The translations under genes and the position numbers were made by a program. Of a stretch of 40,691 nt of DNA, positions 12,183 through 20,862 are shown one piece after another. The notes under the pieces were generated by a model. That model was not told where the DNA came from. It saw only the letters and a list, made by a program, of their open reading frames with translations, and made no database searches. Where the stretch lies: contig JAGNYW010000023.1 in the NCBI GenBank assembly GCA_017984755.1, positions 4,098 through 44,788 of the forward strand. The letters run 5' to 3'. Within the stretch, counting starts at the first letter, position 1, and every line of letters begins with the position of its first letter. Origin of the DNA: Methyloversatilis sp. (GTDB lineage Bacteria > Pseudomonadota > Gammaproteobacteria > Burkholderiales > Rhodocyclaceae).

Positions 12183-12982
12183 CCCAGGGCAGGGGCGGCG
12201 CGCTGGCCGGCAGGACCGTGCTGGTCACCCGTCCGCGCGCGCAGGCAGCGTCACTCTGCGACGCCATCCATGCGGCCGGCGGACAAGCCGTGCTGCTGCC
12301 GCTGATCGACATCGAAGCGCTGGACGACGTCACGGCAGTGGTCGATGCAGCGACGCAGCTCGATGAGGCGGCACTTGCCGTCTTCGTCAGTGCAAATGCG
12401 GTTCATCATGCGCTGGACGTGATTCTGGCGAGGCGTGCCTGGCCGGATGCGCTGCCGGCAGCGACGGTCGGCGAGCAGTCGGCGCTGGCGTTGCGCGCGC
12501 ACGGCGTGCATCGCATCATCGTTCCGCAGGGTCGCTCCGACTCGGAAGCACTGCTGGCCCTGCCCGAGCTGTCGGCCGATGCGCTGGCCGGACGAAAGGT
12601 ACTCATCTTCCGCGGCGACGGAGGTCGTGAACTGCTGGCCGATACCCTGCGGGCACGTGGTGCCGAAGTGCTGCACGTGACCTGCTACAGGCGGCTTGCG
12701 CCGCGCGACGGAGCGGACATGCTGTGTGCCGCGGTGAAGGCCGGTACCCTGCACGCGCTGACCATCACTTCGTCCGAGTCGGTGCGCAATCTGCTGGCGC
12801 TGGCCGGAGCCGACTGCCTGGCGCAGCTGCGCCGGCTTCCGCTGTTCGTGCCGCATGCCCGCATTGCCGAACAGGCGGTTGAACTGGGTTTTTCGCGCGT
12901 CATCGAAACGGCGCCCATGGATGCCGGTCTGGTGACCGGCCTGATCGAATATTTTTCGCTGCATGCACGTGACCCGGCCTGA
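12179..12982 (+). CDS. hemD: Uroporphyrinogen-III synthase
   Basis: 267 residues from an ATG that overlaps the hemC stop (ATGA). It cyclises hydroxymethylbilane with inversion of ring D to give uroporphyrinogen III. The sequence is typically divergent for HemD, but the two-lobe pattern is clear: [13 protein letters not shown] at the start, [12 protein letters not shown] in the first lobe, the [16 protein letters not shown] hinge, and [11 protein letters not shown] in the second lobe. It is cytosolic and stands alone here, not fused to HemX as in some relatives. Confidence 0.93.
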   Translation: MTQGRGGALAGRTVLVTRPRAQAASLCDAIHAAGGQAVLLPLIDIEALDDVTAVVDAATQLDEAALAVFVSANAVHHALDVILARRAWPDALPAATVGEQSALALRAHGVHRIIVPQGRSDSEALLALPELSADALAGRKVLIFRGDGGRELLADTLRARGAEVLHVTCYRRLAPRDGADMLCAAVKAGTLHALTITSSESVRNLLALAGADCLAQLRRLPLFVPHARIAEQAVELGFSRVIETAPMDAGLVTGLIEYFSLHARDPA

Positions 12983-12987
12983 CTGAA

Positions 12988-14085
12988 ATGACTGACCCCA
13001 TCCCGAACGTGAACACCGCCCCGGAATCGACCGCGAGCGTCGACACCGTGTCCGCCGCCATCCGCCCCTCGAGCGGCACTGCCCTCCCGGCCTGGGTAGC
13101 GCCGGTCGCCGCGCTGGTGCTGCTGGTCTTCGGCGTTGCCAGCTACCTGATGTTCGAGCGCATGCGGGCGCTCGAAGCCGAGCTGGACAAGCGTGTCGCA
13201 GCGGTCGGCGCCCAGGCCGTCGAAGCGACCCGCGCGAGCGAACAGGACGCAGCGGGCATCGCCAGTTACGGTACGCGGCTGGGCAGCCAGGAGCTGCAGC
13301 TGTCCGAATTGCGTGCCCGCATCGAAGCCTATGAATACCTCGCCGACGATCTCGTGCGTACCTACGACGAACGGGTGCTGGCCGAGGTCGAGCATGCGCT
13401 GGTGCTCGGTCAGCAGCAGCTTCAGCTTGCGGGTGACGCCAAGCTGGCGCTCAAGGCCTTGTCCAGTGCCGAAGTGCAGCTGGCGCGCGCCGATACCGGC
13501 CGTTACCTGCCGCTGCGCCGTGCCATGGCGAACGACATGGAGCGACTGCGTCGCGCACCGATGGCGGACCTGGCTGGGCAGGCGCTGCGCATCGATACGC
13601 TGCTGTCATCCATCGACAGCCTGCCGCTGGCCTTCGAGCGCCAGCCGTCGGACAGCAGGCCTGCCGCGGCATCGCCCGCCGCAGACTTGTCCGTTCCGGA
13701 ACGTCTTGCAGCGGACGTGTGGGCGGAACTTCGCCAGCTTGTCCGCATCCAGCGCCTGGACCGGCCCGATCCCGTGCTGCTTGCGCCGGCGAACAGTTTC
13801 TTCCTGCGTGAGAACCTGAAGCTGAGACTGGTCAATGCACGCATCGCGCTGCTTCAGCGCAGTGGCCGGATCTGGCAGGAAGACATCAGGCTGGCGCGTG
13901 AATGGGTCGAACGCTATTTCGATACGCGCGACCGTGCGACCGAAAACGCCTTGCTCACGCTGCGTCAGCTTGCGTCCGTCGATCCGGGCGAGGTGCTGCC
14001 CGGCCTGAGTGAATCGATCAGCGCGCTCGACCAGCTCAAGGCCGCGCGTCAGCGCGTGCCGGTCGTCCGCGAGGGGGCGCGCTGA
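12988..14085 (+). CDS. hemX: HemX-like membrane protein (uroporphyrinogen III C-methyltransferase-related)
   Basis: 365 residues, with a short cytoplasmic N-terminus, one membrane helix at about 37-55 (APVAALVLLVFGVASYL), then a long coiled-coil and helical periplasmic part. This is the HemX family, annotated as putative uroporphyrinogen-III C-methyltransferase although it has no methyltransferase fold. Its role in heme synthesis is probably scaffolding (inference). It starts 5 bases after hemD, and its stop overlaps the hemY start (TGATG). Confidence 0.88.
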   Translation: MTDPIPNVNTAPESTASVDTVSAAIRPSSGTALPAWVAPVAALVLLVFGVASYLMFERMRALEAELDKRVAAVGAQAVEATRASEQDAAGIASYGTRLGSQELQLSELRARIEAYEYLADDLVRTYDERVLAEVEHALVLGQQQLQLAGDAKLALKALSSAEVQLARADTGRYLPLRRAMANDMERLRRAPMADLAGQALRIDTLLSSIDSLPLAFERQPSDSRPAAASPAADLSVPERLAADVWAELRQLVRIQRLDRPDPVLLAPANSFFLRENLKLRLVNARIALLQRSGRIWQEDIRLAREWVERYFDTRDRATENALLTLRQLASVDPGEVLPGLSESISALDQLKAARQRVPVVREGAR

Positions 14086-15248
14086 TGGTGCGCCTGCTGC
14101 TCTGGTTGCTGGCCCTGTGCGTACTGGCCGTCGGACTGGTCATCGCTGCGCGTCACAACGACGGCTTCGTGCTGTTGCAGTGGTCGCCGTGGCGCATCGA
14201 ACTGTCGCTCAACCTTTTCATCGTCACGCTGCTGCTCGGCGTTGCCGCGCTGTACAGCGTGCTTCACCTGATCGACGGTCTGCTGCGCATGCCGGCCCGC
14301 GCGCAGCGCTACCGCGCCCGCCAGCGTCGTCAGCGCGCGGTCACGGCCTTGCGCGATGCAGCGCGCCTTTATTTCGAAGGACGCTACGGCCAGGCACAGC
14401 GTCGTGCCAAGGTCGCCGTCGACGGCGGGGAATCGCCCGGTCTTGCTGCCTTGATCGGCGCCCGCGCGGCGCATGAAATGCGCGAATCGGACCAGGTGGA
14501 TGACTGGCTTGCGCAGGCGGCAAAGCATGACGACCTGCGTACCGCAAGACTGATGACCGAGGCGGGCATCCTGACTGATCGGCGCGACTTTGCCGAAGCG
14601 CTGACGCGCATCGATGCGCTGCAGTCCGGTGGCCAGCGTCACGTTGCGGCACTGCGTCTGGCCATGCGTGCGCGCCGCGGTCTTGGCGACTGGATCGGTC
14701 TCATGCGTGTCGTCCGGCTGCTGCAGAAGCATCGCGCGCTGACGCCGGAGCAGGCCGGGCCGGTGCGCCGTCAGGCGCATCTGGGCGCGCTGCGCAATGT
14801 GGAAGCGTCGGACCTCGACGCCTACTGGCGCGATCTGCCGTCGGCCGAGCGCGAGGATCCACAGGTGCTTCGTGGCATGTGCGAAGCACTGGTTGCCGCC
14901 CGGCAGTTTGCGCAGGCGCGCAAGCTGATCGAGGCGCAGATGGAACGTGAATGGGATTCTTCGCTCGCCGGGCTGTATGCGCAGTCGGATGGCAGTGATG
15001 CCCAGGCCCGCATCGGTCGTGCCGAGAACTGGTTGCGCACGCACCCCGGGGATGCCGATCTGCTGGTCGCTCTCGGTCGACTTTGCCGCATGCAGCAGTT
15101 GTGGGGCAAGGCGCAGAGCTATCTCGAAGCAGCGCTCGCCGTGAGGCCGGCACGTGCGGTGCACGTCGAGCTCGCGCTGCTGCACGAGCATCTGGACCGA
15201 CCGGCCGACGCGCAGACGCATTTTCGCGCGGCGGCGCTGATGAACTGA
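14085..15248 (+). CDS. hemY: HemY, heme-biosynthesis-associated TPR membrane protein
   Basis: 387 residues. Two N-terminal membrane helices (about 3-22 and 40-62) with the conserved LLQWSPWRIELSLNLF stretch between them are followed by tetratricopeptide-like helices through the C-terminus. This is the proteobacterial HemY_N family, unrelated to the Bacillus HemY protoporphyrinogen oxidase. It is the last gene of the hem operon and overlaps the hemX stop. Function is poorly defined; it probably organises heme-pathway enzymes at the inner membrane (inference). Confidence 0.9.
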   Translation: MVRLLLWLLALCVLAVGLVIAARHNDGFVLLQWSPWRIELSLNLFIVTLLLGVAALYSVLHLIDGLLRMPARAQRYRARQRRQRAVTALRDAARLYFEGRYGQAQRRAKVAVDGGESPGLAALIGARAAHEMRESDQVDDWLAQAAKHDDLRTARLMTEAGILTDRRDFAEALTRIDALQSGGQRHVAALRLAMRARRGLGDWIGLMRVVRLLQKHRALTPEQAGPVRRQAHLGALRNVEASDLDAYWRDLPSAEREDPQVLRGMCEALVAARQFAQARKLIEAQMEREWDSSLAGLYAQSDGSDAQARIGRAENWLRTHPGDADLLVALGRLCRMQQLWGKAQSYLEAALAVRPARAVHVELALLHEHLDRPADAQTHFRAAALMN

Positions 15249-15349
15249 TCGGCCCCACCGCGCCTGCCGTCGAGCTGGCATGATGTGCGCATGGTGGTGC
15301 CGGCGCCCGTGCCGCTGCCCGATTGCGATTCAGTGTGTTCCTCCTTGTC

Positions 15350-16447
15350 ATGAAAAATCCATTCGAACCGTCCGGCGGGACAACCGCGCCGCATGAAGCC
15401 GATGCGGTTGCGCCGGGTGCCGGCGACCCTTTTGCGCGCTCGCCCGAAGTGTGGCAGCGCGAGCCGCTGACCTTCTCCGGGGGTGGCGCCGAATATTTCG
15501 GCATCTGGATCACCAACCTTGCATTGACGCTGCTGACGCTGGGCATCTATTCCGCCTGGGCCAAGGTAAGACGTCTGCAGTACTTCCACCGCCACACAAC
15601 GCTGGCCGGTGCAGGTTTCGACTACCACGGAGATCCGCGCGCCATCCTGAAAGGCCGCGTGATCGGTCTCCTGCTGTTGCTCGCCTACAACCTGTCCTTC
15701 CAGTTCTCGACGGTCGCCGGACTGATCGTGGCGGCGGGGCTGACCGCCGTCATGCCGGTGCTGCTCATGCGCGCGTTGCGCTTCCGTGCCCACAATTCGA
15801 GCTGGCGCGGTCTGCGTTTCGGGTTCGACGGCGATGCAGGGGGCGCTTACTCCGCGTTTCTGAAATGGCCCTTGTTCACCGTGATGACGCTCGGACTGCT
15901 CGGACCGATGTGGCATCAGCGCATGAAGCAGTATCAGTTCAACCATGCGCGTTACGGCACGCAGAACTTCTTCATCGACGCGCCGGTCCGCGCGTTCTAC
16001 CGGATATACGGCGTGGCGATCGGCTGTATCGCGGCGGGCGTCATCGCGATCCTTGCAGCTCTGGCCGCACTGGCGGAAGGAACGCCGTCGGCATTCATGC
16101 TGATGCCGCTGCTACTGCTGGCGCTGATGCTGTTCGTGCAGCCCTATCTGTCGGCCCGCGTGCAGAATCTGGTCTGGAATCACACCCGTCTCGGCCAGCA
16201 CCGCTTCGAATCATGTGTCAGTGCGCGACGGCTGTACGCCATCACGATGACCAATCTGCTGGGCGTGGTGCTGACCCTGGGATTGTTTCTGCCCTTCGCC
16301 GCCATCCGGCTTGCGCGCTACCGGCTCGAATGCGTCACCTTGCTGAGTGCCGGCTCTGTCGACGACTTCGTTGCCGGCCAGCAGCGCGATGTGGCGGCCA
16401 CCGGTGAGGAAGCCGCGGACCTGTTCGATGTCGATATCGCTCTCTGA
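15350..16447 (+). CDS. DUF898 (YjgN-family) inner membrane protein
   Basis: 365 residues from ATG 15350; a TTG at 15323 in the same frame is less likely. A soluble N-terminus of about 40 residues is followed by repeated blocks typical of DUF898: GGGAEYFGIWITNLALTLL then LGIYSAWAKVRRLQYFHRHT near the start, and a second similar block near the C-terminus (LTLGLFLPFAAIRLARYRLE). Six to eight membrane helices are likely. Function is unknown for the family. It overlaps the M48 peptidase gene by 20 bases, a pairing that suggests joint work at the inner membrane. No promoter is obvious in the 100-base gap after hemY. Confidence 0.85.
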   Translation: MKNPFEPSGGTTAPHEADAVAPGAGDPFARSPEVWQREPLTFSGGGAEYFGIWITNLALTLLTLGIYSAWAKVRRLQYFHRHTTLAGAGFDYHGDPRAILKGRVIGLLLLLAYNLSFQFSTVAGLIVAAGLTAVMPVLLMRALRFRAHNSSWRGLRFGFDGDAGGAYSAFLKWPLFTVMTLGLLGPMWHQRMKQYQFNHARYGTQNFFIDAPVRAFYRIYGVAIGCIAAGVIAILAALAALAEGTPSAFMLMPLLLLALMLFVQPYLSARVQNLVWNHTRLGQHRFESCVSARRLYAITMTNLLGVVLTLGLFLPFAAIRLARYRLECVTLLSAGSVDDFVAGQQRDVAATGEEAADLFDVDIAL

Positions 16448-17468
16448 TCCGCCGGTCGACATCGACGTGACTGCGCTGTATTTCGATGGCCGAAGCGCAC
16501 GCGCGCATGTGGTGACGCTCCGGCTCGCCGGCGAACTGCTGCAGGTCGTCGGCGCAGAGGTCTCCCGCAGCGATGCGCTGGGCGATGTTCGCCTTTCCGA
16601 GCCGATGGGTCTGGCGCCGCGCCTCATCACTTTTGCCGATGGTGCTCACCTCGAGGTACGTGACCATGCCTCGCTGGCGCGACTTCTTGCGGCGACCGGC
16701 CAGCGCGATGCGGCACACGTGCGCTGGGCGTTCGATCCGCGCACGGTGCTGCTCCTGCTCGGCGTGCTGCTGGTGTCCCTGTGGCTGACAGGTCGTTACG
16801 GGCTGCCGTGGGCGGCACGCATGGCGGCGCCGCACGTGCCCGAAGCGGCGGTGTCCGCGCTGTCGGTGCATACGCTTGAATGGTTTGACCAGGAGGTGAT
16901 GACGCCATCAAGCCTGCCGCCGCAGCGTCGTGACGTGCTGGTGCAGGCGCTGCGTGATCACGCCGTCGCCGACGGTCGACGGATAGAACACACCTTGCTG
17001 TTCCGGAACGGCGGTCCGCTCGGTGCGAATGCCTTTGCACTGCCCGACGGCACGGTGATCGTGACCGATGAACTGATTGCACTGGCGGAGGGTGATGACG
17101 AAGTGCTGGCGGTTCTGTCGCACGAACTCGGGCATGTGCAACTGCGTCATGGCGTGCGTCTGCTGCTTCAGAGTTCGGCCACTGCGTTGTTCATGGCCTG
17201 GTATTTCGGCGATGTCGGCGGCCTGCTGGCCAGTGCGCCGACGCTGCTGGTGCAGGCCGGCTACTCGCGCGGAATGGAAGGCGAAGCCGATGACTTCGCA
17301 GTTCGCATGCTGCGTGAAAGGGGGCAGTCACCTGCGCTGCTCGCCGGCATGCTCGAAAAGCTGCGCGCTGCGCATGGCGGGGCTGGAGCCGGGGCCTGGC
17401 TTTCCAGCCATCCGGACAGCGCGGAACGCATTGAGCGATTGCGGAAGGGAGACTTCACCGTCAATTGA
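16428..17468 (+). CDS. M48-family zinc metallopeptidase, membrane-anchored
   Basis: 346 residues from ATG 16428, inside the end of the DUF898 gene. An N-terminal soluble part of about 95 residues is followed by a membrane helix (about 107-124, TVLLLLGVLLVSLWLTG). The peptidase domain has HELGH in LSHELGHVQLRHG (the two zinc histidines and catalytic Glu), and the third ligand Glu in RGMEGEADDFA. The C-terminal SSHPDSAERIERL motif is typical of M48C/HtpX-like and LoiP/BepA-like enzymes. The active site would face the periplasm if the N-terminus is cytoplasmic. It is probably a quality-control protease for membrane or envelope proteins. Confidence 0.88.
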   Translation: MSISLSDPPVDIDVTALYFDGRSARAHVVTLRLAGELLQVVGAEVSRSDALGDVRLSEPMGLAPRLITFADGAHLEVRDHASLARLLAATGQRDAAHVRWAFDPRTVLLLLGVLLVSLWLTGRYGLPWAARMAAPHVPEAAVSALSVHTLEWFDQEVMTPSSLPPQRRDVLVQALRDHAVADGRRIEHTLLFRNGGPLGANAFALPDGTVIVTDELIALAEGDDEVLAVLSHELGHVQLRHGVRLLLQSSATALFMAWYFGDVGGLLASAPTLLVQAGYSRGMEGEADDFAVRMLRERGQSPALLAGMLEKLRAAHGGAGAGAWLSSHPDSAERIERLRKGDFTVN

Positions 17469-17490
17469 CCCTGATCAAATCAGGGTCTTT
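17467..17490 (+). terminator. Probable terminator of the DUF898-M48 operon
   Basis: GACCCTGAT (17467-17475) pairs with ATCAGGGTC (17479-17487) around a 3-base loop, followed only by TTTC. The stem starts at the stop codon of the peptidase gene. The short T-run makes it moderate. Confidence 0.5.
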
Positions 17491-17503
17491 CGGCCTCGGA
17501 GAT

Positions 17504-17534
17504 ACTGCATTCATCAAATTCAATCTAATGCAGT
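17504..17534 (+). promoter_or_regulatory. Inverted repeat in the ompW upstream region
   Basis: ACTGCATT (17504-17511) and AATGCAGT (17527-17534) are exact inverted repeats 15 bases apart. Within them, 17510-17523 reads on the minus strand as TTGAA-N4-ATGAA, a degenerate FNR/CRP-like dyad. Either an operator or a leader hairpin is possible. OmpW genes in other proteobacteria respond to oxygen and stress. Confidence 0.4.
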
Positions 17535-17559
17535 TTCAATTTCTCCGGAGCGAAACAAA

Positions 17560-18225
17560 ATGAAGGCGATCAAGTGGGTGGGTCTTGCGGCACTGGCGGC
17601 AGTGTCGGGTTTTGCGCAGGCCGCCGAAGAGGGCAACTGGATGGTGCGCGCCCGCGCGCTTTACATGAATCCGCACAACGGCAATGGTAGCGGACTGGTC
17701 GGCGCTGGCGTGCTTCCCGATGTTGAGGCCGAGAGCAAGGTGTTCCCGGAAATCGACATTAGCTACTTCTTCACCAAGAACATCGCTGCCGAGCTGATCC
17801 TTACGTATCCACAGAAGCATGACATCGATCTGGATGGCCTTGGCAAGATCGGTTCAGTCAAGCATCTGCCGCCGACGCTGACATTGCAGTACCACTTCAA
17901 CCCGGAAGGAACGATTCGTCCCTATGTCGGCGCGGGCATCAACTACACGCGATTCAGCAGCGTTGATCTGGATGCGAATCTCGCGGTTGCCGGAGCGCCA
18001 GGGTTGCCGCTGCGCATCGATCGCAGCAGCTTCGGTTGGGCGCTTCAGGTTGGCGCGGACTACAAGATTGCGGACAAGTGGTTCTTCAATGTCGATGTGA
18101 AATACGTGACCATCAGTACCGATATCCATGTCAGGAATGATGCAGTTGCCTTGCAAGGCCAGAAGGTGAGCAAGCTGGACATTGATCCGCTGCTGCTTTC
18201 TGTCGGCGTTGGTTACCGTTTCTGA
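17560..18225 (+). CDS. ompW: OmpW-family outer membrane protein
   Basis: 221 residues. The signal peptide MKAIKWVGLAALAAVSGFAQA (1-21) is followed by an eight-stranded beta-barrel sequence. OmpW hallmarks include NWMVRARALYMNP at the mature start, PTLTLQYHF, RPYVGAGINYTRF, the WFFNVDVKYV strand, and a C-terminal aromatic (GVGYRF) for BAM recognition. GGAG lies 9 bases before the ATG. OmpW forms a small hydrophobic channel through the outer membrane. It is transcribed alone, with a strong terminator after it. Confidence 0.93.
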   Translation: MKAIKWVGLAALAAVSGFAQAAEEGNWMVRARALYMNPHNGNGSGLVGAGVLPDVEAESKVFPEIDISYFFTKNIAAELILTYPQKHDIDLDGLGKIGSVKHLPPTLTLQYHFNPEGTIRPYVGAGINYTRFSSVDLDANLAVAGAPGLPLRIDRSSFGWALQVGADYKIADKWFFNVDVKYVTISTDIHVRNDAVALQGQKVSKLDIDPLLLSVGVGYRF

Positions 18226-18308
18226 GTTATAGCGCACGCCCGATGGCCGACGGCCAAAAGCCGGAACGTTGTCGGGGGTGTGCCAGTTTCTTCCTGTAGT
18301 CCCGGTTC

Positions 18309-18336
18309 GGGCACCCTTGTGGTGCCCGCTTTTTTT
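18309..18336 (+). terminator. Rho-independent terminator of ompW
   Basis: GGGCACC (18309-18315) pairs with GGTGCCC (18321-18327) around a 5-base loop, followed by GC and seven T (18330-18336). Confidence 0.88.
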
Positions 18337-18492
18337 GTTCGCTCGCCGTGATTCGGTGGGTCGGTGTGCGACGAGCCGGGAGGCCGGTCGGCGGGAGTCT
18401 GTTGGCTCGATCCGGGCTGCGCACTGCCTCGCCCCACGGTCGGCCCTGCATGGCTGACCGGTTTCGCGGGCGCCAAGCAGTGCTTGCCGAAA

Positions 18493-18559
18493 CCCCGGAT
18501 GAAACGGGGGCTGGCTTTGCACAGCCAGCCAGTTCGGCAGGCGCAGCGCATGCGCTGCG
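18493..18559. repeat. Three consecutive hairpins between ompW and hemF
   Basis: CCCCG/CGGGG (18493-18497, 18505-18509), GGCTGGCT/AGCCAGCC (18509-18516, 18523-18530) and an 18-bp perfect palindrome CGCAGCGCATGCGCTGCG (18542-18559) follow one another, 21 bases downstream of the hemF stop on the minus strand. None has a U-run. They may act as transcript-end stabilisers or be a small repeat element. The rest of the 18226-18580 gap, outside the ompW terminator, holds no gene that I can support. Confidence 0.5.
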
Positions 18560-18580
18560 AAACCCCTGCCTCACACCCCG

Positions 18581-19504
18581 CTACACCCAGTCGCGGGGCG
18601 GGAGGAAGTCGGTGTAGAGCTTTGCTTCCGGCGATCCGGGTTCCGGATGCCAGTCGTAGCGCCACTTCACGACGGGTGGCATCGACATCAGGATGGATTC
18701 GGTACGCCCGCCCGACTGCAGGCCGAACAGCGTGCCGCGGTCGAACACCAGGTTGAATTCGACATAGCGACCGCGTCGGTACGCCTGGAAATCGCGTTCG
18801 CGCTCGCCGTAGGGCAGGTTGCGCCGGCGCTCGGCGATGGGCAGGTAGGCTTCGAGGAAGGCATCGCCGACGGCGCGCGTGATGGCATACGCGTCGTCGA
18901 AGCCGATTTCGCCCTCCGCACCCAGATCGTCGAAGAACACGCCGCCGATGCCACGCGCTTCGTTGCGGTGCCGGAGATGGAAATACTCGTCGCACCAATT
19001 CTTGTAGCGCGTATGGGTATCTGCGCCGAAAGGCGCCAGCGCATCGCGGCAGGTGCGATGGAAGTGCGACGCGTCTTCTTCGAAACCATAGTAGGGCGTC
19101 AGATCCATGCCGCCGCCGAACCACCAAACCGGTTCGCCGGCAGGCGGCTTCGCGATGAAGAAGCGGACGTTCAGATGCACCGTCGGTACGTAGGGGTTGC
19201 GCGGATGCAGCACCAGCGACACGCCCATCGCTTCGAACGATGCGCCGGCCAGTTCCGGCCGGTTGGCCGAAGCCGATGGTGGCAGGTTGGGGCCTTTGAC
19301 GTGCGAGAAGTTGCAGCCGCCGCGTTCGAACAGATTGCCGTCTTCGACCAGTCGCGTGCGGCCGTCGCCCTGCAGGCGCTCTTCCTCGCCGCGCACCCAG
19401 CCGTCGGTGATGAAGGTCTTGCCATCGGCCGCCTGCAGGCCGTCGATGATGCGGTCCTGGAGGCCGAGCAGCCAGGCGCGTACGGTTTCGGCGTGAGCGC
19501 TCAT
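18581..19504 (-). CDS. hemF: Oxygen-dependent coproporphyrinogen-III oxidase
   Basis: 307 residues from the ATG that overlaps the purD stop (ATGA at 19501-19504); the longer frame to 19573 is inside purD and is not used. It decarboxylates coproporphyrinogen III to protoporphyrinogen IX using O2. Family motifs: [39 protein letters not shown], and [18 protein letters not shown] near the C-terminus. It is cytosolic and dimeric. Its presence implies aerobic heme synthesis. It is translationally coupled to purD and is the last gene of the long minus-strand run. Confidence 0.96.
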   Translation of the reverse strand: MSAHAETVRAWLLGLQDRIIDGLQAADGKTFITDGWVRGEEERLQGDGRTRLVEDGNLFERGGCNFSHVKGPNLPPSASANRPELAGASFEAMGVSLVLHPRNPYVPTVHLNVRFFIAKPPAGEPVWWFGGGMDLTPYYGFEEDASHFHRTCRDALAPFGADTHTRYKNWCDEYFHLRHRNEARGIGGVFFDDLGAEGEIGFDDAYAITRAVGDAFLEAYLPIAERRRNLPYGERERDFQAYRRGRYVEFNLVFDRGTLFGLQSGGRTESILMSMPPVVKWRYDWHPEPGSPEAKLYTDFLPPRDWV

Positions 19505-20766
19505 CGTCTTGCCGTCGCCCGGTAGCCGATGTCGCGACGGAACTGCGCGCCATCGAAGTGGATGGTGTCGCACAGCGAATAGGCTGCACGTTGCGCCAGC
19601 TTCACGGTGTCACCCAGCGCCGTCACGCACAGCACGCGTCCGCCGTTGCTGACGGTCTGACCTTCGCGCACGGTGGTGCCGGCATGGAATACGTGACTTT
19701 CGTCGGTGGGCACGGGCAAGCCTGTGATCACGTCGCCCTTGCGCGGTGCATCGGGGTAACCCGCTGCCGCCATCACGACACCCAGCGCCACGCGACGGTC
19801 CCAGTCGGTGTGCGCGTCGGCGAGCCGGTACTCGAGCGCGGCTTCCATCAGTTCGACCAGATCGGTCTTCAGCCGCATCATGATGGGCTGGGTTTCGGGA
19901 TCGCCCATGCGACAGTTGAACTCGAGCACCTTGATGTCTCCGTCGGGTGAAATCATCAATCCTGCGTACAGGAAGCCGGTGAAAGGCAGCCCGTCGAGCG
20001 CCATGCCCGTGAGCACGGGCTGCATCACTTCGCGCATCACGCGGGCATGGATTTCCGGTGTCACCACCGGTGCCGGAGAGTAGGCGCCCATGCCGCCGGT
20101 GTTCGGTCCTGCGTCGCCGTCGAGCAGCCGCTTGTGGTCCTGGCTGGTGGCCAGCGGCAGCGCGGTGACGCCGTCGCACATCGCGATGAAGCTTGCTTCT
20201 TCGCCATGCAGGAATTCCTCGATCACGACGCGCGAACGGCCACCGTCATCCTCAGTCAGCATCATGCCGATCGCGGCATGTGCTTCGGTCAGCGTCATCG
20301 CAACCACGACGCCCTTTCCGGCGGCCAGCCCGTCTGCCTTGACCACGATCGGCGCACCCATCTCGTCTACGTAGGCGTGCGCTGCAGCGGCGTCGGTGAA
20401 GGTAGCGTAGCGCGCGGTCGGGATGTTCCGCTTGACCATGAACTGCTTGGCGAAGTCCTTGGAACTTTCGAGCTGGGCCGCCTTGCGCGTCGGGCCGAAT
20501 ATCTTCAGGCCGCGCACCCGGAAGCAGTCCACCACGCCGGCAGCCAGCGGGGCTTCCGGGCCGACCACGGTGAATGCGATGTTTTCCTTCTCGACGAAGC
20601 TGATGAGTTCGGCGAAATCCGTGATCGGGAGATTTTCCAGATCGGGTTCGAGCGCGGTGCCGGCGTTGCCGGGCGCAACATAGACCTTCTGCACGCGCGG
20701 ACTTTGCGAAAGCTTCCAGGCGATGGCGTGCTCGCGCCCCCCTGAACCGATGACCAGCAGCTTCAT
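19501..20766 (-). CDS. purD: Phosphoribosylamine-glycine ligase (GARS)
   Basis: 421 residues. This ATP-grasp enzyme forms glycinamide ribonucleotide in the second step of purine synthesis. The N-terminal [19 protein letters not shown], central [14 protein letters not shown] and C-terminal [12 protein letters not shown] motifs are intact. It is preceded by purH (96-base gap) and overlaps hemF. The purH-purD order is typical of proteobacteria. Confidence 0.97.
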   Translation of the reverse strand: MKLLVIGSGGREHAIAWKLSQSPRVQKVYVAPGNAGTALEPDLENLPITDFAELISFVEKENIAFTVVGPEAPLAAGVVDCFRVRGLKIFGPTRKAAQLESSKDFAKQFMVKRNIPTARYATFTDAAAAHAYVDEMGAPIVVKADGLAAGKGVVVAMTLTEAHAAIGMMLTEDDGGRSRVVIEEFLHGEEASFIAMCDGVTALPLATSQDHKRLLDGDAGPNTGGMGAYSPAPVVTPEIHARVMREVMQPVLTGMALDGLPFTGFLYAGLMISPDGDIKVLEFNCRMGDPETQPIMMRLKTDLVELMEAALEYRLADAHTDWDRRVALGVVMAAAGYPDAPRKGDVITGLPVPTDESHVFHAGTTVREGQTVSNGGRVLCVTALGDTVKLAQRAAYSLCDTIHFDGAQFRRDIGYRATARR

Positions 20767-20862
20767 GATGGATCCTTGAACTAGACGTTCAGCGCAGCGG
20801 CGTTGCCGTCACCAGACCTGCGCTGTTGTTGCCGGTTTCCGTGCCGATTTTCCTGCTCTGGG

